From positions 434,001 through 498,000 of the forward strand of contig NZ_MTQL01000007.1 in NCBI RefSeq assembly GCF_001984125.1: DNA of 64,000 nt, given 5' to 3'. The position numbers were made by a program, and so were the translations under genes. This DNA comes from Leifsonia sp. ALI-44-B (GTDB lineage: Bacteria > Actinomycetota > Actinomycetes > Actinomycetales > Microbacteriaceae). Below the pieces are notes generated by a model, which saw only the letters and a list, made by a program, of their open reading frames with translations, was not told where the DNA came from and did not search any database. Of the stretch, positions 8,814 through 17,037 are shown piece by piece (the first letter of the stretch is position 1; the number at the start of each line of letters is the position of its first letter).

Positions 8814-10409
8814 TCAATACCAGTCTGAATCCACACGGGCATCGAATAGGATCATTTGGCTCGCTGATGTGGGATCGATCGTTATGTGACCCCGAAGGTA
8901 AGCGACGAGCTCATCTAGCTGATCCGCGTGCGCATCGAGAAAATCCGCAACTGCCAACGTCATCAACGGGTTGCTTTGGCGGTCCCCCTTTTTCACGGGG
9001 TGCCTCACCAACTCTCCGCGTTCTTCAGTAAGAATTTTGGGTTCCCGGAGGGCCGCGCTCTTTTCGGAGAGTTCGTATGTCAGATGCCAGGCGTCGAGAA
9101 GTCTGAGGTTAGCCTCGGCCTGTGCATCCAGAGCACGGAGCGTGCTCCATTCTCCAATGTTTTTATACGCTTTACGGAGGCCCTCAACGAGACGAACAAC
9201 CGTGCCATCCCAGTGCAAGTACCCCCACAATCCAACGGCATTTCCATCGAGGGCTTCAACGGCGAGACCCAAACTAGGCACTAACTCAAGCCAGCGATCG
9301 TCCCTGTATCCATGCACAAGGGACTGCAGAAAGTCGTGGTTATCGTAAACGTTGGTGCTGACGTCCCATCGCGGTGAACTTGACTGCAGTTGATCCAGCC
9401 ACAATCGGGCCGGTCCAACCCAACCGAGGGAATCGGCAATCACCATCGAGATCGACCCTCGAAAGACAGCCCACTGTGTGTCGTTCGACGTGCGCGCCCG
9501 ACCGTTGAAAGTGTGGGTTGAGAGACCTCCACTCCATCCTTGGCATGCTTTCAAGAGGTCTGCTTCCGGGAAAAGATCAACATCATTGAACACACCCGAG
9601 CGCTCAACGAGATCGATCGCCCAACCATGGCCATCAATTAGCGCGCCGACCTTTTCTGGATAGCAGACAGCAAGCGGTAGACCATCGTGCTCTAGTCCAA
9701 GCAGGACAAGGTCTTCCGTGGACAAATCTTCGAGGTCGTCGCGATCGAAGTCTCCCCGCTTCATTAACACATCGCTCATAGGCTGGCGAGGATCCATGGA
9801 CAGAATTGTGCCGAGCGCGAGGACCACGATGCGAGATTCACCCATAGACAGATGCAAGCCGACGAAGTCATCGACGTGCAGCGCCCGGAGACGAGCCTTC
9901 ACGTCCTCCCAAGCTAGCGCCAGGTCCCGCGTTGGTGTCGCTTCAATTCGTCGCTGAGAAACAGTGAGGCTACGAGGCGTGGCTGTTTTCAAGGCCTCCA
10001 CCTTGCGAGCGGAGCTTGGAGTCAGGCCATCCATCTCCAGGTTGAGCTGAAATCCTCCGAGGTCGAAGTCGCTGTGATGAACGTAATAGCTGAATGGAAC
10101 GAGCAACTCATGCCAGTCAGTGGACACAATGATTGCGCGGACCATTTCCGGCGGGAGGCCCTTGTCCCGTCCCAAGAGATCTACATACTTTCCAATCTCG
10201 TGCACCGCCTGGCGGGACGTGGAACTTGCCTTCTTCAACTCAATCACAACAAAGGCACCGGTCGAGTCGCGGGCCAAAATATCGACGAAGCCGTCCGCAC
10301 CGTGTGGGTTGCGCAAGTGATAGTTATTTGCCACTTTGACAAGACCGGGCTCGATGATCGAAAGGCGCGTTGCTAGCTGGTCCCGAATCGCGTTCTCTGT
10401 GATAGTCAC
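8814..10409 (-). CDS. Large NucS-like (PD-(D/E)XK) endonuclease-domain protein
   Basis: A 531-residue protein. Residues 1-85 form a NucS/DUF91-like nuclease domain: start helix ENAIRDQLATRL, then GFVDIL (Asp43) and VVIELKK (Glu57, Lys59), the PD-(D/E)XK triad, then a helix with QAVHEIGKYVDLL. True NucS/EndoMS mismatch nucleases are about half this size; here some 440 further residues follow with no motif I know, though two stretches (near residues 240-270 and 360-380) look like a second alpha/beta domain. Start is GTG at 10409 without a clear ribosome site. Upstream on the same strand of the partner/protease genes with a 77-base gap. A role in DNA defence or repair is likely but unproven. Confidence 0.78.
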   Translation of the reverse strand: MTITENAIRDQLATRLSIIEPGLVKVANNYHLRNPHGADGFVDILARDSTGAFVVIELKKASSTSRQAVHEIGKYVDLLGRDKGLPPEMVRAIIVSTDWHELLVPFSYYVHHSDFDLGGFQLNLEMDGLTPSSARKVEALKTATPRSLTVSQRRIEATPTRDLALAWEDVKARLRALHVDDFVGLHLSMGESRIVVLALGTILSMDPRQPMSDVLMKRGDFDRDDLEDLSTEDLVLLGLEHDGLPLAVCYPEKVGALIDGHGWAIDLVERSGVFNDVDLFPEADLLKACQGWSGGLSTHTFNGRARTSNDTQWAVFRGSISMVIADSLGWVGPARLWLDQLQSSSPRWDVSTNVYDNHDFLQSLVHGYRDDRWLELVPSLGLAVEALDGNAVGLWGYLHWDGTVVRLVEGLRKAYKNIGEWSTLRALDAQAEANLRLLDAWHLTYELSEKSAALREPKILTEERGELVRHPVKKGDRQSNPLMTLAVADFLDAHADQLDELVAYLRGHITIDPTSASQMILFDARVDSDWY

Positions 10410-10558
10410 GTGTGAACACTACTGACTAGTTAGTTGCATATGCCCCGTCTTTCCTCCGCCTCACCAGCTAGCTAGGAGGTAGTCCCCAGTCCGAAGAAAT
10501 GCGTCACATGATCAATTCGTTTTCCCACCAAAGGAACCGGGGCTCTCTCCGTGCGGCA

Positions 10559-10780
10559 CTAGTTGAGGCGACGAAAGGCGCGCATGGCCGAGATCGTCAT
10601 CCAGAGGAAGATCAGGGCGGCGACGAGGCTGAGCCAGCGAAGCGGGATATCGAGGACGCGTGATAGGGCTGTGTCTGGGATAAAGATGGCGCCTGCGATT
10701 GCGACCAAAGTGATGAGGCCGCAAAAGACGGCGCGGTTCATCGCCGTCGGCTTGTCGCGGGCGAGGTCGTCTTCGCTCAT
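10559..10780 (-). CDS. Small two-helix membrane protein
   Basis: A 73-residue protein with a short charged N-terminus (MSEDDLARDKP) and two membrane helices (about residues 16-36 and 46-68). No known motif. It lies at the outer edge of the A/T-richer islet, with base use back to the high-GC norm. Followed upstream by another small membrane protein gene (10823-10924) on the same strand. Function unknown. Confidence 0.55.
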   Translation of the reverse strand: MSEDDLARDKPTAMNRAVFCGLITLVAIAGAIFIPDTALSRVLDIPLRWLSLVAALIFLWMTISAMRAFRRLN

Positions 10781-10822
10781 GGCATCCGCTGGGTTGGTGG
10801 GCGGGGCGCCGAGGGGTGAGGC

Positions 10823-10924
10823 TTAGTAGCGGCTGCTGCGCGCGAGGGCGAGGAGGGCTGCCGCGCCGAGGCCACCGCCGACGAGGGTGATGAGGCCGAT
10901 GAAGGGGAGTAGGAATTCCGCCAT
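10823..10924 (-). CDS. 33-residue single-helix membrane peptide
   Basis: A short reading frame with one hydrophobic helix (FLLPFIGLITLVGGGLGAAA) and a basic tail ending ALARSSRY. AAGGAG stands 6 bases before the ATG, a good ribosome site, which makes a real gene likely despite its size. A helix of this kind with a Gly-rich face is seen in small membrane stress peptides, but no family is claimed. A long overlapping reading frame on the same strand (to 11503) is a shadow of the opposite gene. Confidence 0.55.
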   Translation of the reverse strand: MAEFLLPFIGLITLVGGGLGAAALLALARSSRY

Positions 10925-11087
10925 GTTGTGCTCCTTCGAAAAGTTCGTCGAGTCCAGGGTATCCGCAATGTGAGGGATGTTCGGTGGGCGGGGAGGGGGT
11001 TGCGGCTGATGTTGAGCGGCTGTTGCGGGACCGCATTCGGAAGATCGTGACGAAACCTCGTTCGAGACCGTCTTAGGGGAGGGCGCA

Positions 11088-11543
11088 TTGGCGCCCGACG
11101 ACAGGATGATCAGACGGGAGATCACGACCGTGCCACTCTTTTCGCGCGTTTCGACCTCGGGGGCTCGTCGCCCGCGGCCCGCAGCGGTGTGGGCCGCTCT
11201 TGTGACCGGGGCCGTTCTCTGCGTCTCGACCGTGGTGTTCGTGCTGCTGCCGGTGCTCGGACTGATCGGTGCGGCGGATGGCAGCACCGTGGGTGCGCTC
11301 GATGTTCCCGTCGGGTCGATCGCGGTGGCGCTGGTGACCGGGCTGGGGCTCGCGCTCGTGTTGCTGGCGCTGATCGTTGCAACCCGTAGTGGTGCGGTGG
11401 CGTGGGTTTTGGCGGTGGCCGCGGTGATTTCCACGCTGGTGGTGTCGTTGTGGCCGTTGGTGGCGACGGCGTTTGCGGCCGTGGGGCAGGCGGGAGAGGT
11501 CATCCCTTTTATTCAGGGGTTGATCGAGCAAGTTGGCCGGTAA
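11088..11543 (+). CDS. Membrane protein with four helices, unknown function
   Basis: A 151-residue (or shorter) protein with about four membrane helices between residues 33 and 140, ending in a short amphipathic tail FIQGLIEQVGR. The start is uncertain: TTG at 11088 has AGGGGAGGG before it, while ATG at 11106 and a GTG a few codons later are also possible. No family motif is seen. The gene is divergent from the 33-residue peptide gene. Function unknown. Confidence 0.6.
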   Translation: MAPDDRMIRREITTVPLFSRVSTSGARRPRPAAVWAALVTGAVLCVSTVVFVLLPVLGLIGAADGSTVGALDVPVGSIAVALVTGLGLALVLLALIVATRSGAVAWVLAVAAVISTLVVSLWPLVATAFAAVGQAGEVIPFIQGLIEQVGR

Positions 11544-11713
11544 ACGCACGCGGCGCTGAGGGGGTTGCCCCTGTTAGGCGGTGAACGCCGCGCGGGCGGG
11601 CCGCGGGATTGCGAGGATTCGTCGAGGGTCACCCCGAATGAGGGATAGCGCGACAAAGTAGGACGCTCATACTCTTTGGGCGCGCTATGAGGCGCCTAAG
11701 TGGGGATGGATTC

Positions 11714-12772
11714 ATGGATGAATCAGGCAAGACGCCCGCGGGATGGTTCCGCGACAACAACGGTCAGCTGCGGTGGTGGGACGGCATGCGCTGGACCGAG
11801 AAGACGCAAGGGTTTGATGCGCGCAGCGGGTCGTCGGCTCCGACCGTCGTCATTCCGACATCCGCTCAGAATCGGGCCGCAGGGGCGCGGGGTGTGACCG
11901 GGCCTCACGGCGCGACGCCTCAGCGCAAGATCGGCGCCTCGACGTGGATCGTCGGCGCAGTCGTCCTGGCGTTCGCCTTGATCGGGCTCGTGTCGGGCGG
12001 CCTCGGAGGATTCCTCATCATGCTCGGCATCGCCGGGCTGCTCACGGGCGTTTACGTCGCCATCACCGGGCGCGCCTCGTGGGCCATGTTGCTGCGTTCG
12101 CGCGGGGCGGGCGGCATCACGGCCGGTGTCGCCGTGGCCGCGCTTATTGCCGGTGGCGCGTTGCTGCCGGCCGGAGCGCAGACGTCTGTGGCCGAGACAT
12201 CCCCCAGCGCTAGCGCTTCGGCCACCCCGACGCGCACTCCGACGCCGACTCCCACCCCCACACCGACCCCCGAGGCGTTCCCGATCGCGGATGTCGTGGG
12301 CAAGAGTGCCACCGACGCCGCCACGACCCTCGAAACGGCTGGCTATGTGATCGCCTACGCCGGCGCGGATGGTGTCGATGCGGCGACCCGCGCTTCGTGG
12401 AACGTCGTCTCGCAGACGCCCTCGGCCGGTAGCGCGCTCGAGAAGGGGGAGACCGTGACGATCACGGTTGCCGCTCCGGCGCCGGCTCCTGCTCCCGCTC
12501 CAGTGCCCGCGCCCGCTCCGAAACCGGCTCCCGCGCCCAAGCCCGCTCCCGCTCCCGCTCCGGCGCCTGCCCCTGCGCCCGCGCCTGCTCCGGCTCCCGC
12601 ACCTGCCCCCGCTCCCGCACCGGCCCCTGCGCCGGGCGGCGTGATCCCGGGCGCCTTCTGCCCCGACGCCGCGGTCGGCAGCCCGGGCGTCGCCGACAAC
12701 GGACGCACCTACGTCTGCGGCGGCAAGGGCCCCGACGCCAACGGCCATTACCACTGGAACACCACGGGCTAG
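11714..12772 (+). CDS. DUF2510 and PASTA-domain membrane protein with Ala-Pro stalk
   Basis: A 352-residue protein. Residues 6-30 are a DUF2510 motif (PAGWFRDNNGQLRWWDGMRW), common in actinobacterial membrane proteins. Three membrane helices follow (about residues 78-165). Outside is a Thr/Pro-rich stretch, one PASTA-like domain (FPIADVVGKSATDAATTLE to ETVTITVAA), a long Ala-Pro stalk of about 50 residues, and a small C-terminal domain with two Cys (FCPDAAVGSPG and TYVCGGKGP), probably disulfide-bonded. PASTA domains bind cell-wall muropeptides, so a role in wall sensing or anchoring at the cell surface is plausible. ATG at 11714 starts the DUF2510 unit. No kinase domain is present. Confidence 0.82.
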   Translation: MDESGKTPAGWFRDNNGQLRWWDGMRWTEKTQGFDARSGSSAPTVVIPTSAQNRAAGARGVTGPHGATPQRKIGASTWIVGAVVLAFALIGLVSGGLGGFLIMLGIAGLLTGVYVAITGRASWAMLLRSRGAGGITAGVAVAALIAGGALLPAGAQTSVAETSPSASASATPTRTPTPTPTPTPTPEAFPIADVVGKSATDAATTLETAGYVIAYAGADGVDAATRASWNVVSQTPSAGSALEKGETVTITVAAPAPAPAPAPVPAPAPKPAPAPKPAPAPAPAPAPAPAPAPAPAPAPAPAPAPAPGGVIPGAFCPDAAVGSPGVADNGRTYVCGGKGPDANGHYHWNTTG

Positions 12773-12793
12773 CTCCGTTTCACGAAGCGCCTG

Positions 12794-12831
12794 CGAGGCC
12801 GCCGTTGCCCCTTGAGGCGCCGGCGGCCTCG
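12794..12831 (+). terminator. Strong hairpin after the PASTA-domain gene
   Basis: CGAGGCCGCCG and CGGCGGCCTCG make an 11-bp perfect stem with a 16-base loop, 22 bases after the stop. No T-run follows, as often in high-GC actinobacteria. The 215 bases after it up to the next gene hold nothing I can identify. Confidence 0.6.
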
Positions 12832-13047
12832 TGTCGCATCAGCGAGCCACGGCCGGCCCCCTCCCCTGGTCGGAGTCCGGCGGAATTCCGAATCAGCGGC
12901 GACACCCGGCACTTCGCGGGAGGTATTGAGGCGGCGGCTCATGATCAGCTTGGCCCAGAGCGACGAACCGCGGCTCGGTTGGTATAGCTGCCGCTCTTCC
13001 CTTCGGCCCACGCGAGGAGGACGCTGGGGTGAGCGAAAGGGGTGGCG

Positions 13048-13644
13048 ATGGCCGCAGTGCCGACGGGGCGTCGAGAGGCGAGGGATTTTGGCGAGGCGGT
13101 CGTGTTCGACCGGCGGTTCGAGGCGGGAATCGACGAGGTGTGGGGGTCGATCACCGAGTCGGCCCAGCTGCAGCAGTGGGTCGGCGAGTGGACGGGCGAT
13201 CCCGGCAGCGGCTCGGTGAAATTTCGGATGACTGCCGAGGGTGACGATGTCCCGGCCGAGACCGTTTATCTCGATGAATGCTCGGCACCGTCACGGTTGC
13301 GGGCGCGGATCTACATGGGCGGCGGACCCGACGGCGACGAGAACGGGCCTGGCGAGAGCGGGCCCGACGCGACCGGCCCGGGCGACGAATGGCACTGGGA
13401 GATCACGCTGACCCAGACGGCAGGGGTCACGACGCTGACGTTTGCTCAGTCGGTGGGTGGGAGCATCCCCGTTTCGGATGTGGCGCCCGGGTGGGAGTAC
13501 TACCTCGATCGGTTGGCCGCCTACCTCGCAGGTGAGGATGTCTCGGCCATCGACTTCGAGCGCGATTACCACCCAGCGCAGTGCGAGTTCTATGCCGCGC
13601 TCTTCGCCGAGGCTGGGGGCCGGAACGTTCCCTCCGACGGTTGA
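13048..13644 (+). CDS. SRPBCC-family (AHSA1-like) protein
   Basis: A 198-residue protein of the START-like SRPBCC fold. The first strand and helix read VVFDRRFEAGIDEVWGSITE, the usual entry of AHSA1/ATPD proteins (relatives of Hsp90 activator and of polyketide cyclases), and the final helix includes VAPGWEYYLDRLAAYLAGED, also typical. A Gly/Asp-rich loop near residues 90-112 is longer than usual. GAAAGGGG is 6 bases before the ATG at 13048; a GTG 6 bases earlier is an alternative. Such proteins bind hydrophobic ligands in the cytoplasm; the ligand is unknown and no partner gene is close. Confidence 0.82.
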   Translation: MAAVPTGRREARDFGEAVVFDRRFEAGIDEVWGSITESAQLQQWVGEWTGDPGSGSVKFRMTAEGDDVPAETVYLDECSAPSRLRARIYMGGGPDGDENGPGESGPDATGPGDEWHWEITLTQTAGVTTLTFAQSVGGSIPVSDVAPGWEYYLDRLAAYLAGEDVSAIDFERDYHPAQCEFYAALFAEAGGRNVPSDG

Positions 13645-13738
13645 ACGCCGCAACGCCCCAATCAGCCCGAGCGTGACAACCGCGCGGACCGCATTGGGCC
13701 GCAGCAGCCGCCGGTCAGCAGCCGGCGCGCGCAAGAAC

Positions 13739-14170
13739 TCAATACTCCTGGAAGGCGGATGCCTGGGCTCGTTGCGTGCGCGCAGCCTGCTGGTTCAGGG
13801 CCGCGCACCAGCTCGGGTAAACGCGGAAACCGCGTTTGCCCGCCCGGCGGCCTGAGGTGATTCCGAGTTCGGCGAGATGCGGAGCGGTGAAACGGAAGAC
13901 GCCACGGCGGTCCTGTTGCTCGACGAAGACGAGGAGGCCCGCCGCCGAGTCGTCGTCGCCGAAAGGCGCCGTCTCACCGTCGGCGTCGCGCCGCCAGAAG
14001 GCGACGAATGCACCCGGCTTCGTGGGGGTGTTACGCCCGGTTCGGATGTGCCAGGCCTCGTCGCCGAAACGCGCGATACCTGATTCGTAGTCGCTGTTCT
14101 GCGTTTCGGGGGCGATGGAGGCCACGACCCCGAACTCGGCCGCGTAGGCGTTGAAAGCGCTGAACTGCAT
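13739..14170 (-). CDS. mepB: MepB-family protein
   Basis: A 143-residue protein that fits MepB, a small protein first named in the Staphylococcus aureus mepRAB cluster. Visible family traits: RTGRNTPTKPGAFVAFWRRD, then LLVFVEQQDRRGVFRF and a C-terminal GKRGFRVYPSW. Those correspond to the conserved TPxKxGxFVxxWxR, GxFxF and GKRxxRVYPxW blocks. Molecular function of the family is not established. The ATG at 14170 begins MQFSAFNAYAAEF; ten more in-frame codons upstream are less likely. No mepA or mepR neighbour is present. Confidence 0.8.
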   Translation of the reverse strand: MQFSAFNAYAAEFGVVASIAPETQNSDYESGIARFGDEAWHIRTGRNTPTKPGAFVAFWRRDADGETAPFGDDDSAAGLLVFVEQQDRRGVFRFTAPHLAELGITSGRRAGKRGFRVYPSWCAALNQQAARTQRAQASAFQEY

Positions 14171-14212
14171 CCGGCCAACGTATCCCAGACGGGGCGACAA
14201 GTCGCCGCCTGA

Positions 14213-15397
14213 TCAGAGGGTGACGACCGCCTTGCGGGCCGAGACGCCGCGGCGGTTGGCGTCGAAGGCGGCCTGCACCTGGTCGAGGCCATGGCCGATG
14301 ACGAGGGGTTCGGGGGCGACCGCGAAGGTTTTCGCCGCGAGGGCCTGGGGCAGGAAGTCGGCGTAGATGGCCGTGCTGACGGGGGTGTTCTTGAGCGAGC
14401 TGCCGATGACGAACTTCGAGCGGATGCCGCGCACGCTCGCCTTGGCGAAGTAGGCCGCTTGCGACATCCCGATGCGCATGAATGTGAGGGGAAGTCGTTT
14501 GCGGCGGCCGGGTTCGACGACGTTGTTGAAGGAGACGGGCGTGCTGAGCAGGGCGATGCGTTTGCGGCCGTCGACCTGGCGGACGATGTCGGAACAGCGT
14601 TCGGAGGAGCCGGCTCCGATCGCTGCCGCGCCCATGAAGGTTGTACCGCGCAAGGCCGCGACGATGTCGCCGACCACCGAGGCGCTCGAGTAGTCGAACA
14701 ACTGCGAGGCGCCGAGCGAGCGCACGTAGTCGAAGTTGCGCGGGGATGCCGTGGCGACGACGTTATAGCCGGCTGCGACCGCGAGCTGCACGGCGTTGCT
14801 GCCGACGCTCGTCGACGCGCCCCAGACGAGGATCGTGCCCTTGCTCGCGGGCGCGGCCGAAGCGGCGGCCGGATGTGAGGGGCGTGCCGAGGATTCGCCG
14901 CTCGATGCATCCGCCGGGGCGAGACGCGGCTTCGGGTAGTCGAGGGCCAGCTGGTCGGCCTCGAAGAGGGCGCACGCGGCGGTCGAGAGGCCGAGCGGCA
15001 GGACGGCGGCGTTCTCGAAGGGCAGGTCGTCGGGGATGGGCGAGGCCAGGCGCTCGAAGACGACGCTGTAGCGCTGGAAGGCTCCGCGCGCCGACGAATT
15101 GCTGTCCTTGTCGGTGCCGACCGTCATGCCGAGCACCCGGTCACCGACGGCGAAACGCGTGACAGCCGAGCCGACCTCGACGACGACGCCCGCGACATCC
15201 GTGCCGATGATGGCCGGGTACTTCACCCACGGGTAGATGATCGTGCCGACCTCTTGCAGGATCCAGTCGAGGGGGTTGATGGCGACCGCCCGGTTCTCGA
15301 CCACGATCTCGTCGGCCTCGGGGTGCGTGTAGGGGGCGGGCTCGACGCTGAGGCGAGCATGTTTCGGCGGAAGCCAGGCGGCCTGATTGGTGGGCAT
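14213..15397 (-). CDS. Zinc-type alcohol dehydrogenase / enoyl-reductase-like oxidoreductase (MDR)
   Basis: A 394-residue medium-chain dehydrogenase/reductase. The N-terminal GroES-like part has the HP-less core ENRAVAINPLDWILQE and TDVAGVVVEVGSAVTRF; the NAD(P) site is LVWGASTSVGSNAVQLA near residue 195. Catalytic zinc Cys/His ligands are not evident, so it belongs with quinone-oxidoreductase/trans-enoyl-reductase-like members. An Ala/Ser/Pro-rich insert of about 25 residues just before the Rossmann fold is unusual. ATG at 15397 has AGAGGAC before it. Divergent from the TetR gene at 15552, which with its paired operators very likely represses this gene; the inducer is unknown. Confidence 0.88.
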   Translation of the reverse strand: MPTNQAAWLPPKHARLSVEPAPYTHPEADEIVVENRAVAINPLDWILQEVGTIIYPWVKYPAIIGTDVAGVVVEVGSAVTRFAVGDRVLGMTVGTDKDSNSSARGAFQRYSVVFERLASPIPDDLPFENAAVLPLGLSTAACALFEADQLALDYPKPRLAPADASSGESSARPSHPAAASAAPASKGTILVWGASTSVGSNAVQLAVAAGYNVVATASPRNFDYVRSLGASQLFDYSSASVVGDIVAALRGTTFMGAAAIGAGSSERCSDIVRQVDGRKRIALLSTPVSFNNVVEPGRRKRLPLTFMRIGMSQAAYFAKASVRGIRSKFVIGSSLKNTPVSTAIYADFLPQALAAKTFAVAPEPLVIGHGLDQVQAAFDANRRGVSARKAVVTL

Positions 15398-15486
15398 GCG
15401 ATGTCCTCTGTGGATCGACGTCGGGGCAGCGGTGGGCCGGTGACCGAGCGCCCGGTGCGTGCTGCGTATAGGGGTCGGATGCCGTG

Positions 15487-15534
15487 ATGACATCGAATGT
15501 CATGACTGTAACACTTCATGACATCCGATGTCAT
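15487..15534. promoter_or_regulatory. Pair of TetR-type operators
   Basis: Two near-identical palindromes, ATGACATCGAATGTCAT (15487-15503) and ATGACATCCGATGTCAT (15518-15534), have perfect 7-bp arms and a 3-base centre. Their centres are 31 bases apart, about three helical turns, so two dimers would bind the same face. They lie between the divergent oxidoreductase and TetR genes, the second only 17 bases before the TetR ATG. A strong case for autoregulation and shared repression. Confidence 0.88.
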
Positions 15535-15551
15535 CGCCTACACTTGATTGC

Positions 15552-16130
15552 ATGAGTCGATGGCAACCGGATGCGCGCGGGCGCCTGGAGCGCGCGGCCC
15601 TCGAGCTGTTCGCGCGGCAGGGGTTCGCCGAGACGACGGTTCCCGAGATCACGGCCGAGGCGGGGCTCACCACGCGCACCTTCTTCCGGCACTTCGCCGA
15701 TAAACGCGAGGTTCTCTTCGCAGCCGAGGCCGGGCTGCCCCCGTTCATCGCGCAGCTCATGGCTGAGGCGCCCGCCGAACTCGGCCCCTACGACACGCTC
15801 ACGCACAGCCTCGAGACGGTGGCCGCAACGCGCTTCGACGGGCTGCTCGACTACTTGATTGCGCGCCGGGCCGTCATCCGATCGGATGCGGGGCTGCGCG
15901 AGCGCGAACTGCGTAAACAAGAGGTGTTGGCCGAGGCGATCGAGCAGGGCTTCCTCGCCCGCGGGGTCGACGAGGCGACCTCGAGTCTCGTGGGTCGCAT
16001 GGCGGCCGTCGTCTTCAACGTCTCGCTCGACCGCTGGCTCGACCTCGGCGGCTCGCGCACGCTGCTCGACCTCATGCGCGAACATCTCGCCATCACGCGG
16101 GCGACTTTCGGCGAGGCGAGTGAGCGCTGA
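15552..16130 (+). CDS. TetR/AcrR-family transcriptional regulator
   Basis: A 192-residue regulator. The HTH is at residues 10-55 (RLERAALELFARQGFAETTV, then TTRTFFRHFADKREVLF), followed by an alpha-helical ligand domain with no assignable ligand. The ATG at 15552 was chosen since the reading frame before it runs through the operator. It should bind the two ATGACATnnnATGTCAT sites directly upstream and control both itself and the divergent oxidoreductase. Confidence 0.92.
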   Translation: MSRWQPDARGRLERAALELFARQGFAETTVPEITAEAGLTTRTFFRHFADKREVLFAAEAGLPPFIAQLMAEAPAELGPYDTLTHSLETVAATRFDGLLDYLIARRAVIRSDAGLRERELRKQEVLAEAIEQGFLARGVDEATSSLVGRMAAVVFNVSLDRWLDLGGSRTLLDLMREHLAITRATFGEASER

Positions 16131-16257
16131 CGCTGGCCGGACGTGGCGGCGCGACTAACGGCTCGCAGCGCGCGGGGCCACGCGACCCCTGTCCATCGAA
16201 CTAACGCTCGGCGCATTCACTCAGCGAAACCGCGGCCGCTCCCCCGGCCCACTCCTC

Positions 16258-17025
16258 TTAACCGTTCGCCACCGCGCCCGGCAGCTCGACCGGCTGCAAC
16301 GTGGCGAACTTCGGCTCCCGATTGTCCCCCGACGACCGCCCGGTCAGCCGGCGCCCGATCCAGGGCAGCACATACTCCCGCCAGTACGCCGCCGTAGCCG
16401 GGCGCGAGACATCCTCATGATCGGGGCCGAATTCGGGGGCCGGCACGTCGAGCGCCACCAGGATGTTCGACGCCACCCGCCGGTGCCCGCGCGGGGCCAG
16501 GTGCAGCCGATCGCGCGACCAGTAGCGCAGGTCGGCGAGTTCGGCGTCCGCCCAATTGTCGACGAACGTCATGCCCTCGCGCGGCAGTTGCGCCCGCACC
16601 GCCTCGGCCAGCAGGTCGCCTCGCGCCTCGATGCGAGCCCCCATCGGCAGGTGTTTCGTCGGGTTGGCGCCGCTGATCACGAGCACGTGGATGCCCTCAG
16701 CCACCGCCCGGTCGGCCGCCGCCACGAGCTGCGACGCCACGTCGTCGATCGACACCTTGGGCCGCATGATGTCGTTGCCGCCGCCGTTGATGCTGATCAG
16801 CTGGGGGCGCAGCTCGATCGCGGCATCCATCTGGGGCCCGACGATCGGAGCCAGCAGGCGGCCTCGGATGGCGAGGTTGGCATAGGTGACGGTTTCGGGA
16901 GCCGCCGAAAGGGCGAGGCCCTGCGCCACCAGGTCGGCCCAGCCGCGCACGCGACCGTCGGGCAGTTCGTCGCCCACGCCCTCGGTAAAGCTGTCGCCCA
17001 CGGCCACGAAACTGCGAAAGTCCAT
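16258..17025 (-). CDS. SGNH/GDSL-type hydrolase
   Basis: A 255-residue esterase/lipase-like enzyme without signal peptide. Block I is VAVGDSFTEGVGDE with nucleophile Ser12, block III is INGGGND, and block V near the end of the domain is DRLHLAPRGHRRVA with catalytic Asp and His. These are the four SGNH blocks. It begins 12 bases after the universal stress gene ends, so the two are probably co-transcribed. Substrate unknown; relatives act on acyl esters of sugars or lipids. C-terminal 60 residues are less conserved and include a polar tail. Confidence 0.9.
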   Translation of the reverse strand: MDFRSFVAVGDSFTEGVGDELPDGRVRGWADLVAQGLALSAAPETVTYANLAIRGRLLAPIVGPQMDAAIELRPQLISINGGGNDIMRPKVSIDDVASQLVAAADRAVAEGIHVLVISGANPTKHLPMGARIEARGDLLAEAVRAQLPREGMTFVDNWADAELADLRYWSRDRLHLAPRGHRRVASNILVALDVPAPEFGPDHEDVSRPATAAYWREYVLPWIGRRLTGRSSGDNREPKFATLQPVELPGAVANG

Positions 17026-17037
17026 GACCCCAGTCCA

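Noticed and set aside
5729-10560. Prophage or integrative element with ends
   Set aside because: No integrase, transposase, tRNA end or direct repeats found at the borders.
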